DNA from: JABAQJ01 sp046327745
GTDB taxonomy: Bacteria; Gemmatimonadota; Gemmatimonadetes; Gemmatimonadales; Gemmatimonadaceae
Reading direction: 5' to 3'
Length of the DNA stretch: 64,000 nt
NCBI GenBank assembly: GCA_046327745.1
Contig: JAXLXV010000018.1
Location: 1 to 64,000 of the forward strand
A model generated the notes under the pieces. That model saw nothing but the letters and a program-made list of their open reading frames with translations, searched no databases and had not been told where the DNA came from. Made by a program: the position numbers and the translations under genes. Shown piece by piece: positions 26,605 through 35,661 of the stretch (its first letter is position 1; every line of letters starts with the position of its first letter).

Positions 26605-27107
26605 GGGGTCGTTCGGAGCGGAGCCGAGTGAGGCAGGTACCTGGTGGAGCTGGCGGTCTGGCCGAGGGATGCAGGCGATGGTGGCTTGGGTCGTGCTTCG
26701 ACCATGATCGCTTTCATCTGGTCGGGGTCATTCGCCAGCACGGTTTGACCGGCGGGATATCCCGACAGCTTCAACATGTACGCGACGATGTCCGTGTACT
26801 GTTGGTCGTTCAATTTCCCGGGTTCATCGTCCGGCATGGTGGTCTTGATCTTCATGAAGAAGTCATAGAGCGGATGGCCGACCCACGCCTGTTCGAACAC
26901 ATCGCCGGCGTGCTCAGTGGCCTCGTGGCACGCGACGCAGAACTTGCCATAGGTGCTCTCGCCCTTCTTTGCTTGATCGTCCGTGTAAACGCCCTTGAGG
27001 ATCGGCGCCGTCGGCGCGGCGGCCGTGGAGTCTTGGGCGCGTCCTGCCACGGGCAGGAGCATGAGCATGGCTGCCAGAACGTGGCAGCGGTGAATTGATC
27101 CGGCCAT
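26601..27107 (-). CDS. Small exported cytochrome c
   Basis: The ATG at 27107 leads to a signal peptide (HVLAAMLMLLPVAGRAQ). One heme-binding motif CVACH is in GESTYGKFCVACHEATEHAGD and the axial methionine is probably in KIKTTMPDDEPG, followed by the YTDIVAYMLKLSGYPAG helix of class I cytochromes. The 168-residue product overlaps the FAD oxidoreductase gene by four bases. The stretch 27108-27237 between it and the MBL gene is 130 bp without a gene. Confidence 0.9.
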   Translation of the reverse strand: MAGSIHRCHVLAAMLMLLPVAGRAQDSTAAAPTAPILKGVYTDDQAKKGESTYGKFCVACHEATEHAGDVFEQAWVGHPLYDFFMKIKTTMPDDEPGKLNDQQYTDIVAYMLKLSGYPAGQTVLANDPDQMKAIMVEARPKPPSPASLGQTASSTRYLPHSAPLRTTP

Positions 27108-27237
27108 CGGCACTCGGTGACTGCTGAGGTGATGCGTGCAGGGACGAGAAAAGAGGCGAGGTCGCGCGGGGGCGGTCAAGGGCCAGCTCAGGACATAAGC
27201 GGGCCACATCGTGTCACTTGCGTGTCGTGCGACCGGA

Positions 27238-28182
27238 TCAGTAGTGGTCCAGATCGTTGGCGATCACCACGCGGCCGCGATAGCCGCCTCGTCGCACGCC
27301 GTTTGTGAGTTCCTCTGGAGTAAACGCCCCGACGATGTGATACAACACCAGCAGTTTCACCTTGGCCTTTGCCGCCACGCGGCCCACCTCGATGTCCGAC
27401 GCGTGGAAGGACTTCATGTACTGTGGCCAAGTACTGCCACCGGGGCGTTGCTCCGCCTCCAACCGCGCAGACGCGTAGACCTCATGAATCAGCACATCGG
27501 CCTGTGCGGCGGCGTTGGCAAGCTCGGGACTGTATCGCGTGTCGCCGGAGATCACCACCGACTTTCGTGGCGTGTCGATTCGATAACCGAATGCGTATTT
27601 CCAGCTCCCATGAGGGACGGGAATAGCGGTGATCTTCACCCCCGCGCTGTCGTAGACCACGCCAGCCGAGATCTCCCGTGCATCCACGCGGTGGCCGCCC
27701 GGGCGGCCATGTTCGAGGCCGTTCGTGCGGATGTCGATATCTTCGGCCCACGCCGCGCTTAGGTGATCGATCATTGCCTTGGTGCCGGGCGGTCCCAACA
27801 CACGCAGCGGGGTGGACCGACCCATGACCCACGACGTGAAGATGAGGTCGGGCAGGCCTAACGTGTGGTCGCTGTGCAGGTGGGTAAGGAAGAGTGCCGT
27901 GGGCCCGTCGATTGGCAGGCCCGCCGCCGCCACCCGGCGCTCGACCCCCGGGCCGGCGTCGAAAATGAACACTCGCCGGCCCACGACGATGGCCGTGGAC
28001 GGCCCTGACCGCTCGGGATTGGGGGCCGGCATGCCAGTACCGAGCATGATCACCGTCGTACTGTCGCCTGAACCGTTCCACGCCCCACCGCCTAACGTTC
28101 GCTGCCCATGCAAGGGTGCGAACGCAGTGAGGAAGGCCGCCACGCCGACGCCGAGCCACCGCACGCCAACCTGACGGGACAT
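27238..28182 (-). CDS. Exported metallo-beta-lactamase-fold hydrolase (RNase Z/arylsulfatase-like branch)
   Basis: The ATG at 28182 begins a signal peptide (MSRQVGVRWLGVGVAAF); the frame opens further upstream but those residues do not look coding. The metal motif FLTHLHSDHTLGLPDL (HxHxDH) is intact, with VVISGDTRYSPELANAA carrying the bridging aspartate and VLYHIVGAFTPEELT the last histidine. The leader excludes a tRNA-processing role, and this branch includes secreted phosphodiesterases and sulfatases. It begins 16 bp after the amidohydrolase stop and so belongs to its operon. Substrate unknown. Confidence 0.82.
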   Translation of the reverse strand: MSRQVGVRWLGVGVAAFLTAFAPLHGQRTLGGGAWNGSGDSTTVIMLGTGMPAPNPERSGPSTAIVVGRRVFIFDAGPGVERRVAAAGLPIDGPTALFLTHLHSDHTLGLPDLIFTSWVMGRSTPLRVLGPPGTKAMIDHLSAAWAEDIDIRTNGLEHGRPGGHRVDAREISAGVVYDSAGVKITAIPVPHGSWKYAFGYRIDTPRKSVVISGDTRYSPELANAAAQADVLIHEVYASARLEAEQRPGGSTWPQYMKSFHASDIEVGRVAAKAKVKLLVLYHIVGAFTPEELTNGVRRGGYRGRVVIANDLDHY

Positions 28183-28198
28183 GCCTCGGATACGCACG

Positions 28199-29917
28199 TT
28201 AGGCGCTCTTGGGATGGACGGTGCGCCCGCCGGCAACGGTCCGAACCACCTTGATGTCCTTGATCGTGTTCGGATCCACATCATGCGGGTCCTTTTCCAG
28301 GATCACGAAATCCGCCCATTTCCCAGCCGAGATGGAGCCCTTTGTTTTTTCTTCGTACGACGGATACGCCCCGTGAAGCGTGGCAATGCGTAGTGCCTCG
28401 TCCACGGTGACCTTCTGGTTTGGACCCCATTCGCGACCCTTGTAGTCCTTTCGCGTCACCATCGATTGAATCGCCATCAGTGGCTCAAAGGGACCTGGCC
28501 CGTAGTCGGACGCGCCTGGGACGCGAATGCCATAGTCCAGGAACGAACGGTGGGCAAACATCCACTTCAGCTTGTCGTCCCCGTACTGCGACCACTTCTC
28601 GCCATGAAAGTAGACGTAGGTCCAGAACGGCGTCGGAATTGAACCGGTCGCCTTGATACGTGCCAACAGGTCGGGATTCACGAGCGTGCAGTGTTCAATG
28701 CGATGTCGTCGGTCGGGATGCGGCCACTGCTTGAGCGCCCGTTCATATGCCTTGAGCACCATGTCGATGGTCACGTCGCCGTTGGCGTGAATACCGACCT
28801 GCCAGTTGTGCCGGTGGGCATCATCCACAGCTTCGTAAATATCCTGCTGCGTCATGGTGAGGATGCCGTAGTCGTTCGTGCCGACGTACGGGGTGCTCAT
28901 ACGCATGGTGCGTTCTGACGCGGATCCATCGGCGGCAAACTTCACGCCCCCGACGCGCAGCCACTCGTCGCCAAAACCGGAGTAGACGCCGGCGTCGCGC
29001 AGCTGCTCGTAGGCGCCACGAATCATGAGATAGGCGCGGTGGCGCAATTCGCCGTTGCGATAGACGTCTTCGTATGCCCGGACCTTATCCGGACTCGCAC
29101 CGGCGTCGTGCACGGTCGTCAGCCCCACCGAGGCAAACCACTCGGACATATAGCGCATGCCGCTGCGCGCGCGTTCGCGCGCTTGGTCGGCGGTGTACGA
29201 GGGGTTGGTCCCTACCTTGTCGAACACTTCACGTGCGCGTTCCGCGACCCGGCCGGTCAGCTCGCCCCCTTCACGAAAGAAACGGCCGTTATCGGGGTCC
29301 GGCGTGTTCATGGTGATACCGGCCAGCTCCAACGCCTTGGAATTGTACCACGACGTGTGGCCTCCCCGATGATGCACACCGATCGGATGCTGCGTGGATA
29401 CCGCGTCCAGGTCGTGTCGGTTCAGCACCTTGTCGAACTTCGTGTCGTCGAACATGAACCCGTTCACCCACTGCCCCGGCGGCGATGTGGCCACCCGCTT
29501 CCGAAGGTTTGCCTGCAGTTCGGCCAGCGTCCGAACATTGGCGTTGGGTTCGTACAACTCCTCGACGCCATCCGGATGACAGTGACAGTCGGCAAAACCC
29601 GGCAGCACCGTCATTCGCTGCGCGTCGACCACGGTGGTGCGAGCGCTCGCCAGATTGCGGATGTCCGTGTTGGAGCCGACGGCGAGAAACCTTCCGTCCT
29701 TCACCGCAAACGCTTCGGCGCGCGGCGTGACGTCGTCCATGGTGATGGCGCGGGCATTCGTCACGATCATATCCGCCTGGATGCCCGCCCCACGGTTCTG
29801 CGGCAGCGGCGGCACTTCTGGCACCGTCTTGCGCAGTGTCGGAAGCTTCGGCAGGGCAAATGCGCCGGCGAGCATCGCGCCCAGTCCGAGGAATTCCTTC
29901 CGGGTGTACCGCGACAT
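28199..29917 (-). CDS. Tat-exported YtcJ-like amidohydrolase
   Basis: The start is set by AAGGAG eight bases before the ATG at 29917, and by the leader MSRYTRKEFLGLGAMLAGAFALP. The 572-residue enzyme shows the YtcJ/N-substituted formamide deformylase type of barrel: VLPGFADCHCHPDG (HxH), HHRGGHTSWYNSKALELAGI, GVKFAADGSASERTM, HANGDVTIDMVLKAYERAL and HRIEHCTLVNPDLL, ending with AGKWADFVILEKDP. Related enzymes hydrolyse N-substituted amides. The stop codon TAA lies inside the CGTTAGGC octamer (28197-28204). It is the first gene of the operon ending at the FAD oxidoreductase. A degraded gene occupies its upstream region. Confidence 0.88.
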   Translation of the reverse strand: MSRYTRKEFLGLGAMLAGAFALPKLPTLRKTVPEVPPLPQNRGAGIQADMIVTNARAITMDDVTPRAEAFAVKDGRFLAVGSNTDIRNLASARTTVVDAQRMTVLPGFADCHCHPDGVEELYEPNANVRTLAELQANLRKRVATSPPGQWVNGFMFDDTKFDKVLNRHDLDAVSTQHPIGVHHRGGHTSWYNSKALELAGITMNTPDPDNGRFFREGGELTGRVAERAREVFDKVGTNPSYTADQARERARSGMRYMSEWFASVGLTTVHDAGASPDKVRAYEDVYRNGELRHRAYLMIRGAYEQLRDAGVYSGFGDEWLRVGGVKFAADGSASERTMRMSTPYVGTNDYGILTMTQQDIYEAVDDAHRHNWQVGIHANGDVTIDMVLKAYERALKQWPHPDRRHRIEHCTLVNPDLLARIKATGSIPTPFWTYVYFHGEKWSQYGDDKLKWMFAHRSFLDYGIRVPGASDYGPGPFEPLMAIQSMVTRKDYKGREWGPNQKVTVDEALRIATLHGAYPSYEEKTKGSISAGKWADFVILEKDPHDVDPNTIKDIKVVRTVAGGRTVHPKSA

Positions 29918-29949
29918 GAGCGCTCCTTGTTCGTGGTGAGTCCAGCCAG

Positions 29950-30145
29950 CGACGTTCGATCGCCGCGCCTTCGCGTACCCCCGTCCGGATGCGCAAGGAT
30001 TCATCCAGTGGAAGCACGAAGATTTTGCCACCACCGACCTCGCCGTCGCCAGTCCGGCGGACGACAAAATGGCCTGTTCCGCCGGAATGATGGCGACAAG
30101 GCGCGTCGGACAGGAGTACCACAGGTCTTGGTCAAGCGCCATGAA
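29950..30145 (-). pseudogene. Decayed P-II (GlnB/GlnK-like) signal protein remnant
   Basis: Reading the minus strand in front of the amidohydrolase start, one frame reads PTRLVAIIPAEQA (about 30106-30074) and the next frame reads VVRRTGDGEVGGGKIFVLPL followed by DESLRIRTGVREGAA (about 30065-29960). The second block matches the most conserved end of P-II proteins, the TGK.GDGKIFV...RIRTG segment, and the first matches the preceding PK(V/I)...VV..E strand. The join lies in two frames and the gap is about 16 nt shorter than in GlnK, so a frameshifting deletion is likely. I see no intact start or stop. The rest of 29918-30306 shows only a weak AIECPEL-like trace of an N-terminus. Confidence 0.5.
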
Positions 30146-30306
30146 GTGCCTGAACTAGTCGTCGCGTTGCGACGCAGCGGAGGTGGGACCTCCGTCGCGG
30201 ACGCCATCGCAGGCAAGTTCGGGGCACTCGATTGCGCACGCTCTGCGCCGACAGAAACTTTCTGGATGCCGGCAGCATTCTATTGGATCGTCAGACGGAG
30301 GCACAC

Positions 30307-30954
30307 GTGAAGCTCGTAGCGACGTGTATGACAATCGGCGCGTTAGGGCTCGTTCCCAGTGCGGCCGCGCAGACAATCCCGTTCAGCCAGCGCGCGACAG
30401 TTTCGCAGTCCGTCGGCTTCACCCAAATCGCCGTAGACTATGGGCGGCCTACCGCGCGAGGACGTACGATTTTTCCTGGCGTGGTGGCATGGGGACGCGT
30501 CTGGAATCCGGGCGCCGACTCCGCCACGCGCGTCGGGTTCGAGCACGACGTGCGGGTCAATGGACGTGCACTTGCTGCCGGAGACTATTCGATCTGGGTC
30601 ATTCCGCGCGAGCAAGGCCCTTGGAGCGTCATCTTTCACCGGGCAGGGCACGTCTTTCACACCCCGTATCCCGGTGATGATGGAGTCGCGGCCCGCCTCG
30701 AGGTCACGCCCGAGCGTGGCGATCACATGGAGGCGCTGGCGATCTACTTTCCGTCCGTGACGCGTGACTCAGCGGTCATGCGGATCCACTGGGGGACCAC
30801 GGTCCTCCCCCTCTCAATTGTTGCACCTTGGCGACCCGCGTCCAGCGACGACCGCTACTTTCTCAATAGCGACTTCGGGAACAGCATGTGGACGCCCACG
30901 TTGCCGTCCACCAGCTGGGTGATACGCAGATCGGCAGCAATGCTCGCCAGCTGA
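30307..30954 (+). CDS. Exported DUF2911 protein
   Basis: The GTG at 30307 has a GGAGG ribosome site in front and opens a signal peptide (KLVATCMTIGALGLVPSAAAQ). The mature domain is DUF2911: QRATVSQSVGFTQIAVDYG, RTIFPGVVAWGRVWNPGAD, then ALAAGDYSIWVIPREQGPWSV. Function is unknown; homologues are abundant in Gemmatimonadota and Bacteroidota. The domain seems to end at VAPW; the last 39 or so residues run on into the antisense of the amidase gene, overlapping it by 100 bp (30855-30954). A lost stop codon would explain this tail. Confidence 0.8.
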   Translation: MKLVATCMTIGALGLVPSAAAQTIPFSQRATVSQSVGFTQIAVDYGRPTARGRTIFPGVVAWGRVWNPGADSATRVGFEHDVRVNGRALAAGDYSIWVIPREQGPWSVIFHRAGHVFHTPYPGDDGVAARLEVTPERGDHMEALAIYFPSVTRDSAVMRIHWGTTVLPLSIVAPWRPASSDDRYFLNSDFGNSMWTPTLPSTSWVIRRSAAMLAS

Positions 30955-31907
30955 TACGCTTCCACGCGGGTGAGGTGCTGCTGTTCCATGAGCATCCCAA
31001 CCATGTTCTGGATGGCCACCTTCGTCGCCACGTTCAAGTCGGCGTCCATCCCCATCGTGATCCAACTGGTCGGCGTCTCAGCGCGCGGCCAATCCAGGTG
31101 CATGTCCTTGCGGACCGTGAGCTGCAACTTTCCACGCAGCGCTGTTTCGATCGCCGTCTGATCGACTTCGCCGTCGCCTTGCGCCGCGTGACCGTCGCCG
31201 ACTTCAAAGAGGGCGCCGGCGGCGTGGATGGGGATGTACAGCGTGGTACCTGCGACCAGTTCCTTGTTGTCCAGGTTACCGGCATGGGTATGCGGTGGGT
31301 TGCTGCTGACCCGCCCAAGGGCGCGTGGTGGTGCGACTCCCATGCTACCGAAGAATGGATGAAGCGGCACTTCGATCCCTGGGGCAAACAGACCGACCTT
31401 GCGGCGGGCATCCAGCCGGATGATTCGGGTGAGTGGTGACGAATCCTTTTCGCAGTTCTCCTTTGCGTAGCCGCTGCAACCGTTGTAGCCGTATGGAATG
31501 TCCAGATCGACGCTGAGGATCTTCACCTCCAGGACATCACCGGAATCCGCCCCTTCCACAAAGACCGGACCGGTCAGGATGTGGCCGCCGGGACCACGGT
31601 CCGTCACCTGCGACATGATGTCTCGCAGATTCTGTTGGATCTCACCGGCAGGAACACCAGCGGCCTCCAGACGATCAGGGCGATTAGTGATCATCGTGTG
31701 GACGTCGATGATGTCGCCGGATGCCACGCGCAGGACCGGCTTGGCGTCGGCCCAGTAGTAGCCGTATGCGACCGTCGCCGGCGTCGCTTGCAGCTCATGC
31801 ACCTTAGGGGATTGACCGAACAGCGGCGTCCAGGACATGGCGGCAAGCGCGATTGCGCACCGCGGTCGGCAGAAGAGGCGCATGGCCGTCAGAAAGTCTC
31901 TATGCAT
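30855..31907 (-). CDS. Exported acetamidase/formamidase-family hydrolase
   Basis: A 350-residue enzyme with an N-terminal leader (MRLFCRPRCAIALAAMSWTP, starting at Met9). The fold is that of the FmdA/AmdA family: RVASGDIIDVHTMITN, HILTGPVFVEGADSGDVLEV, APPRALGRVSSNPPHTHAGN with the metal-binding HTHAGN region, and FEVGDGHAAQGDGEVDQTAIET with the conserved GD.H..QGDGE. These enzymes release ammonia from acetamide or formamide. The leader indicates periplasmic location. Its 3' end overlaps the DUF2911 gene tail to tail. Confidence 0.87.
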   Translation of the reverse strand: MHRDFLTAMRLFCRPRCAIALAAMSWTPLFGQSPKVHELQATPATVAYGYYWADAKPVLRVASGDIIDVHTMITNRPDRLEAAGVPAGEIQQNLRDIMSQVTDRGPGGHILTGPVFVEGADSGDVLEVKILSVDLDIPYGYNGCSGYAKENCEKDSSPLTRIIRLDARRKVGLFAPGIEVPLHPFFGSMGVAPPRALGRVSSNPPHTHAGNLDNKELVAGTTLYIPIHAAGALFEVGDGHAAQGDGEVDQTAIETALRGKLQLTVRKDMHLDWPRAETPTSWITMGMDADLNVATKVAIQNMVGMLMEQQHLTRVEAYQLASIAADLRITQLVDGNVGVHMLFPKSLLRK

Positions 31908-31964
31908 GGCTCGGCTCAGACGTGAGGGCTGATGGGCGATCAGCGTGATGCGAGATCGCGGGCG

Positions 31965-34103
31965 TTACGGCCGCGGGCCAGTTAGCCCGCGATCACGCAA
32001 CAGCGCGGCAACCGAGGGGTCTCGGCCGCGGAATGCTCGGTACATCGGTCCGGCCTCGAGCGTGCCGCCGCGCGAGAGCACCATGTCACGGAATCGCTGC
32101 CCATTCGCCCGAGTCATGCCCCCGTGCTCCACGAACCATTCGTAGGCATCGTTATTCAGGACATCGCTCCACAGATACGCGTAGTAACCCGCGGAATAGC
32201 CGCCGTCCCAAATGTGCGAGAAGTACGCCGTTCGATAGCGCGGAGGCACTTCCGGCAGGTTCACCTTGTACTGTGCCAAGGCTGCTTGCTCGAATGCGAC
32301 CACTTGGTCAGCGCTAGCCGTATCTGTGCGCGAATGCCAGGCCAGGTCGAGCAGCGCCGACGAGACGTACTCCATAGTCCCGTAGCCTTGGTTGAACGTC
32401 TTGGTGTTCTGGATCTTCTTCACCAGCTCTGCCGGCATCGGCTGACCGGTCTGATAGTGCTTCGCATAATTCGCGAACACCGTCGGCTCCATGGCCCAGT
32501 GCTCATTGAACCCCGACGGGAATTCAACGAAGTCACGCGGCGTGTTGGTGCCGGAAAAGGTCGGATATTGCACCTTGGAGAAGATCGCATGCAGGGCATG
32601 ACCGAACTCGTGGAACATCGTGGTGACATCTTCCGAGCTGATGAGCGCCGGCTGTCCGGGAGCGGGTTTGGTCAGGTTCGCTACGTTGTAGACGACGGGC
32701 TTTTTTCCCAGCAGCCCGGACTGATCGACGAATGAATCTTCCCACGCACCGCCACTCTTGCTGGACCTCGCGAAGTAGTCGAGGTACACGAGTGCCAGCG
32801 ACGTACTGTCTGCATCGAAGACTTCAAAGACACGGACGTCTGGGTGATATGGGGGAATGTCCTTTCGTTCCTTGAAGGTCAGACCGTACATCTTGTTGGC
32901 GGCAAAGAACACGCCATCCTTGAGCACGCGATCGATCTCGAAGTAGGGCGCCACCTGCGCTTGGTCGAGATCGTAGTCGGCCTTTCGCACCTTCTCGGCG
33001 AACAATTCCCAATCCGATGCCGACAGCTTAAACCCTCCGTGTTCGCTGTCGATGATCTGCTGCATGCGCTGGGCTTCTGCCTTCGCCTTCTGCGTAGTCG
33101 CCGGCACAAGGTCGGTCAGGAGTTTGATGGCGGAGGCGGGCGTCTTGGCCATCGCGTCATCCAGCACATAGGCCGCCCACGTCGAGAAGCCCAGCAACTT
33201 TGCCTTTTCCAGACGCAACGTGGCCAACCGTGCCACCAGTGGGCGTGCATCGTTTGCCCCTGACGACAAACCTCGCTGCAGGGACGCGGCAAGCACCTGC
33301 TCACGCACCGCGCGGTCTGTGAGGGACGCCAGCACCGGCTGCTGCGTGGTATTCTGCAGCGCCAGGACCCACTGGCCGGATGACTTCCGCGATTTGGCTT
33401 CCTCGGCCGCCGCCGCCACGTCGCCCGGACTCAGACCAGCGAGCTTGGAAGAGTCCGTGATGACGACGCCTGCATCGTTTCGCGCAGCTAACAGGCGATG
33501 CTCGTAGTCCGTGCTGACTTTCGACTCTTCCTCGTTCAGGGACCGGAGCTTGGCCTTGTCGGCGGGCGACAACTTGGCGCCAGCTCGAACAAAGTCCCGA
33601 TAGTACCGTTCAACCAGACGCCGCTGTTCGTCCGTGTATTTGGCGGCTGCCCGCGCATCGTAGAGTTGCTGCACTCGTGCGAAGAGCTTTTCGTTGAGAT
33701 AGATCTCGTCGTGATGAGCCGCCAGCTTTGGTGCGACTGCGGTCTGGACGGCTTGAAGCGAATCGTTGGTGTTGGCTTGCGTGATCCCGCTGAAGACACG
33801 CATCACGCGCGTCAGCAAGGCGCCTGAGTGTTCCATCCGTTCGATCGTGTTTTCGAACGTCGCTGGCGACGAGTCGTTGGCAATCGTCGTCACTTCGGCC
33901 AGCTGCTGGCGCATGCCCTCCTCGATCGCTGGCTGGTAGTGCGCGTTGTGAATTCGATCGAAGGGAGGCGCCTCAAACGGAAGGGTGCTGGCCGACATGA
34001 ACGGATTCGCGGATTCCGTATCGGATGAAGGCGCGGACTTTGTGCCGGCACTGCAGGCGACGGCCAGCCAGATCAGCGGCAGGGTTACCTTGGCGGACTG
34101 CAT
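31965..34103 (-). CDS. M3-family (Dcp-like) metallopeptidase lipoprotein
   Basis: The start at 34103 is fixed by an AGGAG ribosome site and by a lipoprotein leader (LPLIWLAVACSAG). The 712-residue protein is a full-length M3A peptidyl-dipeptidase. The zinc motif HEFGH sits near residue 495 in TTMFHEFGHALHAIFSK, and PSGFNEHWAMEPTVFANYAKHY and QGYGTMEYVSSALLDLAWH follow as in Dcp/oligopeptidase A. Enzymes of this family release dipeptides from the C-terminus. The lipid anchor places it in the periplasm or on the outer membrane. The frame upstream to 34448 is open but non-homologous. Divergent from the M20 gene, 172 bp away. Confidence 0.92.
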   Translation of the reverse strand: MQSAKVTLPLIWLAVACSAGTKSAPSSDTESANPFMSASTLPFEAPPFDRIHNAHYQPAIEEGMRQQLAEVTTIANDSSPATFENTIERMEHSGALLTRVMRVFSGITQANTNDSLQAVQTAVAPKLAAHHDEIYLNEKLFARVQQLYDARAAAKYTDEQRRLVERYYRDFVRAGAKLSPADKAKLRSLNEEESKVSTDYEHRLLAARNDAGVVITDSSKLAGLSPGDVAAAAEEAKSRKSSGQWVLALQNTTQQPVLASLTDRAVREQVLAASLQRGLSSGANDARPLVARLATLRLEKAKLLGFSTWAAYVLDDAMAKTPASAIKLLTDLVPATTQKAKAEAQRMQQIIDSEHGGFKLSASDWELFAEKVRKADYDLDQAQVAPYFEIDRVLKDGVFFAANKMYGLTFKERKDIPPYHPDVRVFEVFDADSTSLALVYLDYFARSSKSGGAWEDSFVDQSGLLGKKPVVYNVANLTKPAPGQPALISSEDVTTMFHEFGHALHAIFSKVQYPTFSGTNTPRDFVEFPSGFNEHWAMEPTVFANYAKHYQTGQPMPAELVKKIQNTKTFNQGYGTMEYVSSALLDLAWHSRTDTASADQVVAFEQAALAQYKVNLPEVPPRYRTAYFSHIWDGGYSAGYYAYLWSDVLNNDAYEWFVEHGGMTRANGQRFRDMVLSRGGTLEAGPMYRAFRGRDPSVAALLRDRGLTGPRP

Positions 34104-34275
34104 CTTCGGCTCCTGATTTCGAGCAACCGGCCTGGAGAATCCACGCCGCACGTTCACACGATTCGCGCGTGATGGAGCGCGCGAGTCTGGGAAGCGTGAG
34201 AGAGCGTACAGGTGTGAGATGGATGCAGCAAGGGCCGCTCTTTCACCGCACGCTTCGCCGCTACATTCTCCACCC

Positions 34276-35637
34276 ATGAGACCGCACCCTATTACGCTGG
34301 CCGCGTGTGTGCGCGCGGGCCTAGCCGTATGCCTTGGCGCCGGCGCGCTACGGCCCCTTGGCGCGCAAGCGCGCACGCCTAGCGATTCCCTGTCGTCCAC
34401 GGAACGAGCGATCGCTCGAGCGGTCGACAAAGGCAACGCCGATGCCATCGCACTCCTTCAGCGCATCGTGAACATCAACAGTGGTTCAATGAATGTGCAG
34501 GGCGTTCGTGCCGTGGGTGACGTCTTGCGGCCGGAGCTTGATGCCTTGGGCTTCAAGACGCGTTGGGTGGACGGCACACCGTTTCATCGCGCCGGCCATT
34601 TGATCGCTGAACATCCGGGCACGGGGCCACGTCTTCTGTTGATTGGGCATCTGGACACCGTCTTCGAGCCATCGAGCCCATTTCAGCGGTTCGAAATGCT
34701 GGCGGATTCCATGGCCCGGGGGCCTGGCATCATCGACATGAAGGGCGGCGACGTCATCATCATTCACGCCCTCAAAGCCCTGAAACAAGCCGGCGCGTTG
34801 ACCGGGTTGAACATCACCGTGGTGTTCCATGGTGATGAGGAGAAGTCCGGTGAGCCGTTGCAACTGGCGCGCGCAGACCTGACCGCGGCCGCCCGGACCG
34901 CGGATTATGCTATCGGGTTCGAAGACGGCGCGGCTGACCCAAAGACGGCGGTCATTGCGCGGCGAAGCGCCGGCGGCTGGGTGCTGCACGTCAAGGGAAC
35001 GGCAGCTCATTCATCCCAGATTTTTCGCGACGAAGTTGGCGCGGGAGCCATTTTCGAGGCCGCCAGGGTCTTGAACGGGTTTCGCGAGCGCCTTCAGGGG
35101 CAACAGTACCTCACGTTCAACCCTGGAGTTGCACTTGGCGGAACGCTGGTCCGACTGGACAGCACCAGTACGGATGGCAGCGCATCGGGAAAGTCGAACG
35201 TGGTGGCCGCAAGCATGGAAGTGAGCGGCGACCTGCGTACGATTTCACCAGAGCAACTCGCCTCGGCCAAGGCGACCATGCGCGAGGTGACCACGGCCAG
35301 CCTTCCGCATACCTCCTCCAGCATCGAATTCGTGGACGGGTACCCGCCAATGGCGCCCACCGAAGGGAACCGGCGAGTGTTGGCGATGTATGACTCCGCC
35401 AGCCGCAACCTTGGCTTGGGCGGTGTGGTGGCAGTCGACCCCTCAAAGGCTGGTGCGGCGGACGTTTCTTTCGCGGCCCCCTTCGTCAAGGGCGCCCTTG
35501 ATGGCATCGGCTTGTCTGGCCATGACGACCATACCGAACGGGAGACGGCGGATCTGCGAATGCTTGCGCCGCTCACCAAACGCGCCGCGTTGCTGCTGCT
35601 TCGCCTATCTTCCACGCCAGCGCCCCCTCGCCCCTGA
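34276..35637 (+). CDS. Exported M20-family (CPG2-like) zinc peptidase
   Basis: The ATG at 34276 starts a leader (ITLAACVRAGLAVCLGAGA). The M20 catalytic motifs are complete: LLIGHLDTVFEPSSP (first zinc ligand), GPGIIDMKGGDVIIIHALK (bridging aspartate), VVFHGDEEKSGEPLQ (catalytic glutamate pair), then DYAIGFEDGAADP. A dimerisation domain with VIARRSAGGWVLHVKGTAAHSS follows. It resembles carboxypeptidase G2, which cleaves C-terminal glutamate from folates and peptides. Secreted. Convergent with the serine hydrolase gene (24 bp apart). Confidence 0.9.
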   Translation: MRPHPITLAACVRAGLAVCLGAGALRPLGAQARTPSDSLSSTERAIARAVDKGNADAIALLQRIVNINSGSMNVQGVRAVGDVLRPELDALGFKTRWVDGTPFHRAGHLIAEHPGTGPRLLLIGHLDTVFEPSSPFQRFEMLADSMARGPGIIDMKGGDVIIIHALKALKQAGALTGLNITVVFHGDEEKSGEPLQLARADLTAAARTADYAIGFEDGAADPKTAVIARRSAGGWVLHVKGTAAHSSQIFRDEVGAGAIFEAARVLNGFRERLQGQQYLTFNPGVALGGTLVRLDSTSTDGSASGKSNVVAASMEVSGDLRTISPEQLASAKATMREVTTASLPHTSSSIEFVDGYPPMAPTEGNRRVLAMYDSASRNLGLGGVVAVDPSKAGAADVSFAAPFVKGALDGIGLSGHDDHTERETADLRMLAPLTKRAALLLLRLSSTPAPPRP

Positions 35638-35661
35638 CACGAGGGAGCGGTCCAGTTCGCG

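Noticed and set aside
30232..30306. An earlier ATG at 30232 for the DUF2911 gene
   Set aside because: The GTG at 30307 has a good ribosome site and starts the signal peptide, whereas the extra residues do not resemble a leader.
29039..30310. A 423-residue plus-strand frame over the amidohydrolase gene and its upstream region
   Set aside because: It is the complement of the amidohydrolase, arginine/histidine-rich, without recognisable domains. The same region reads as a Tat-exported enzyme on the other strand.
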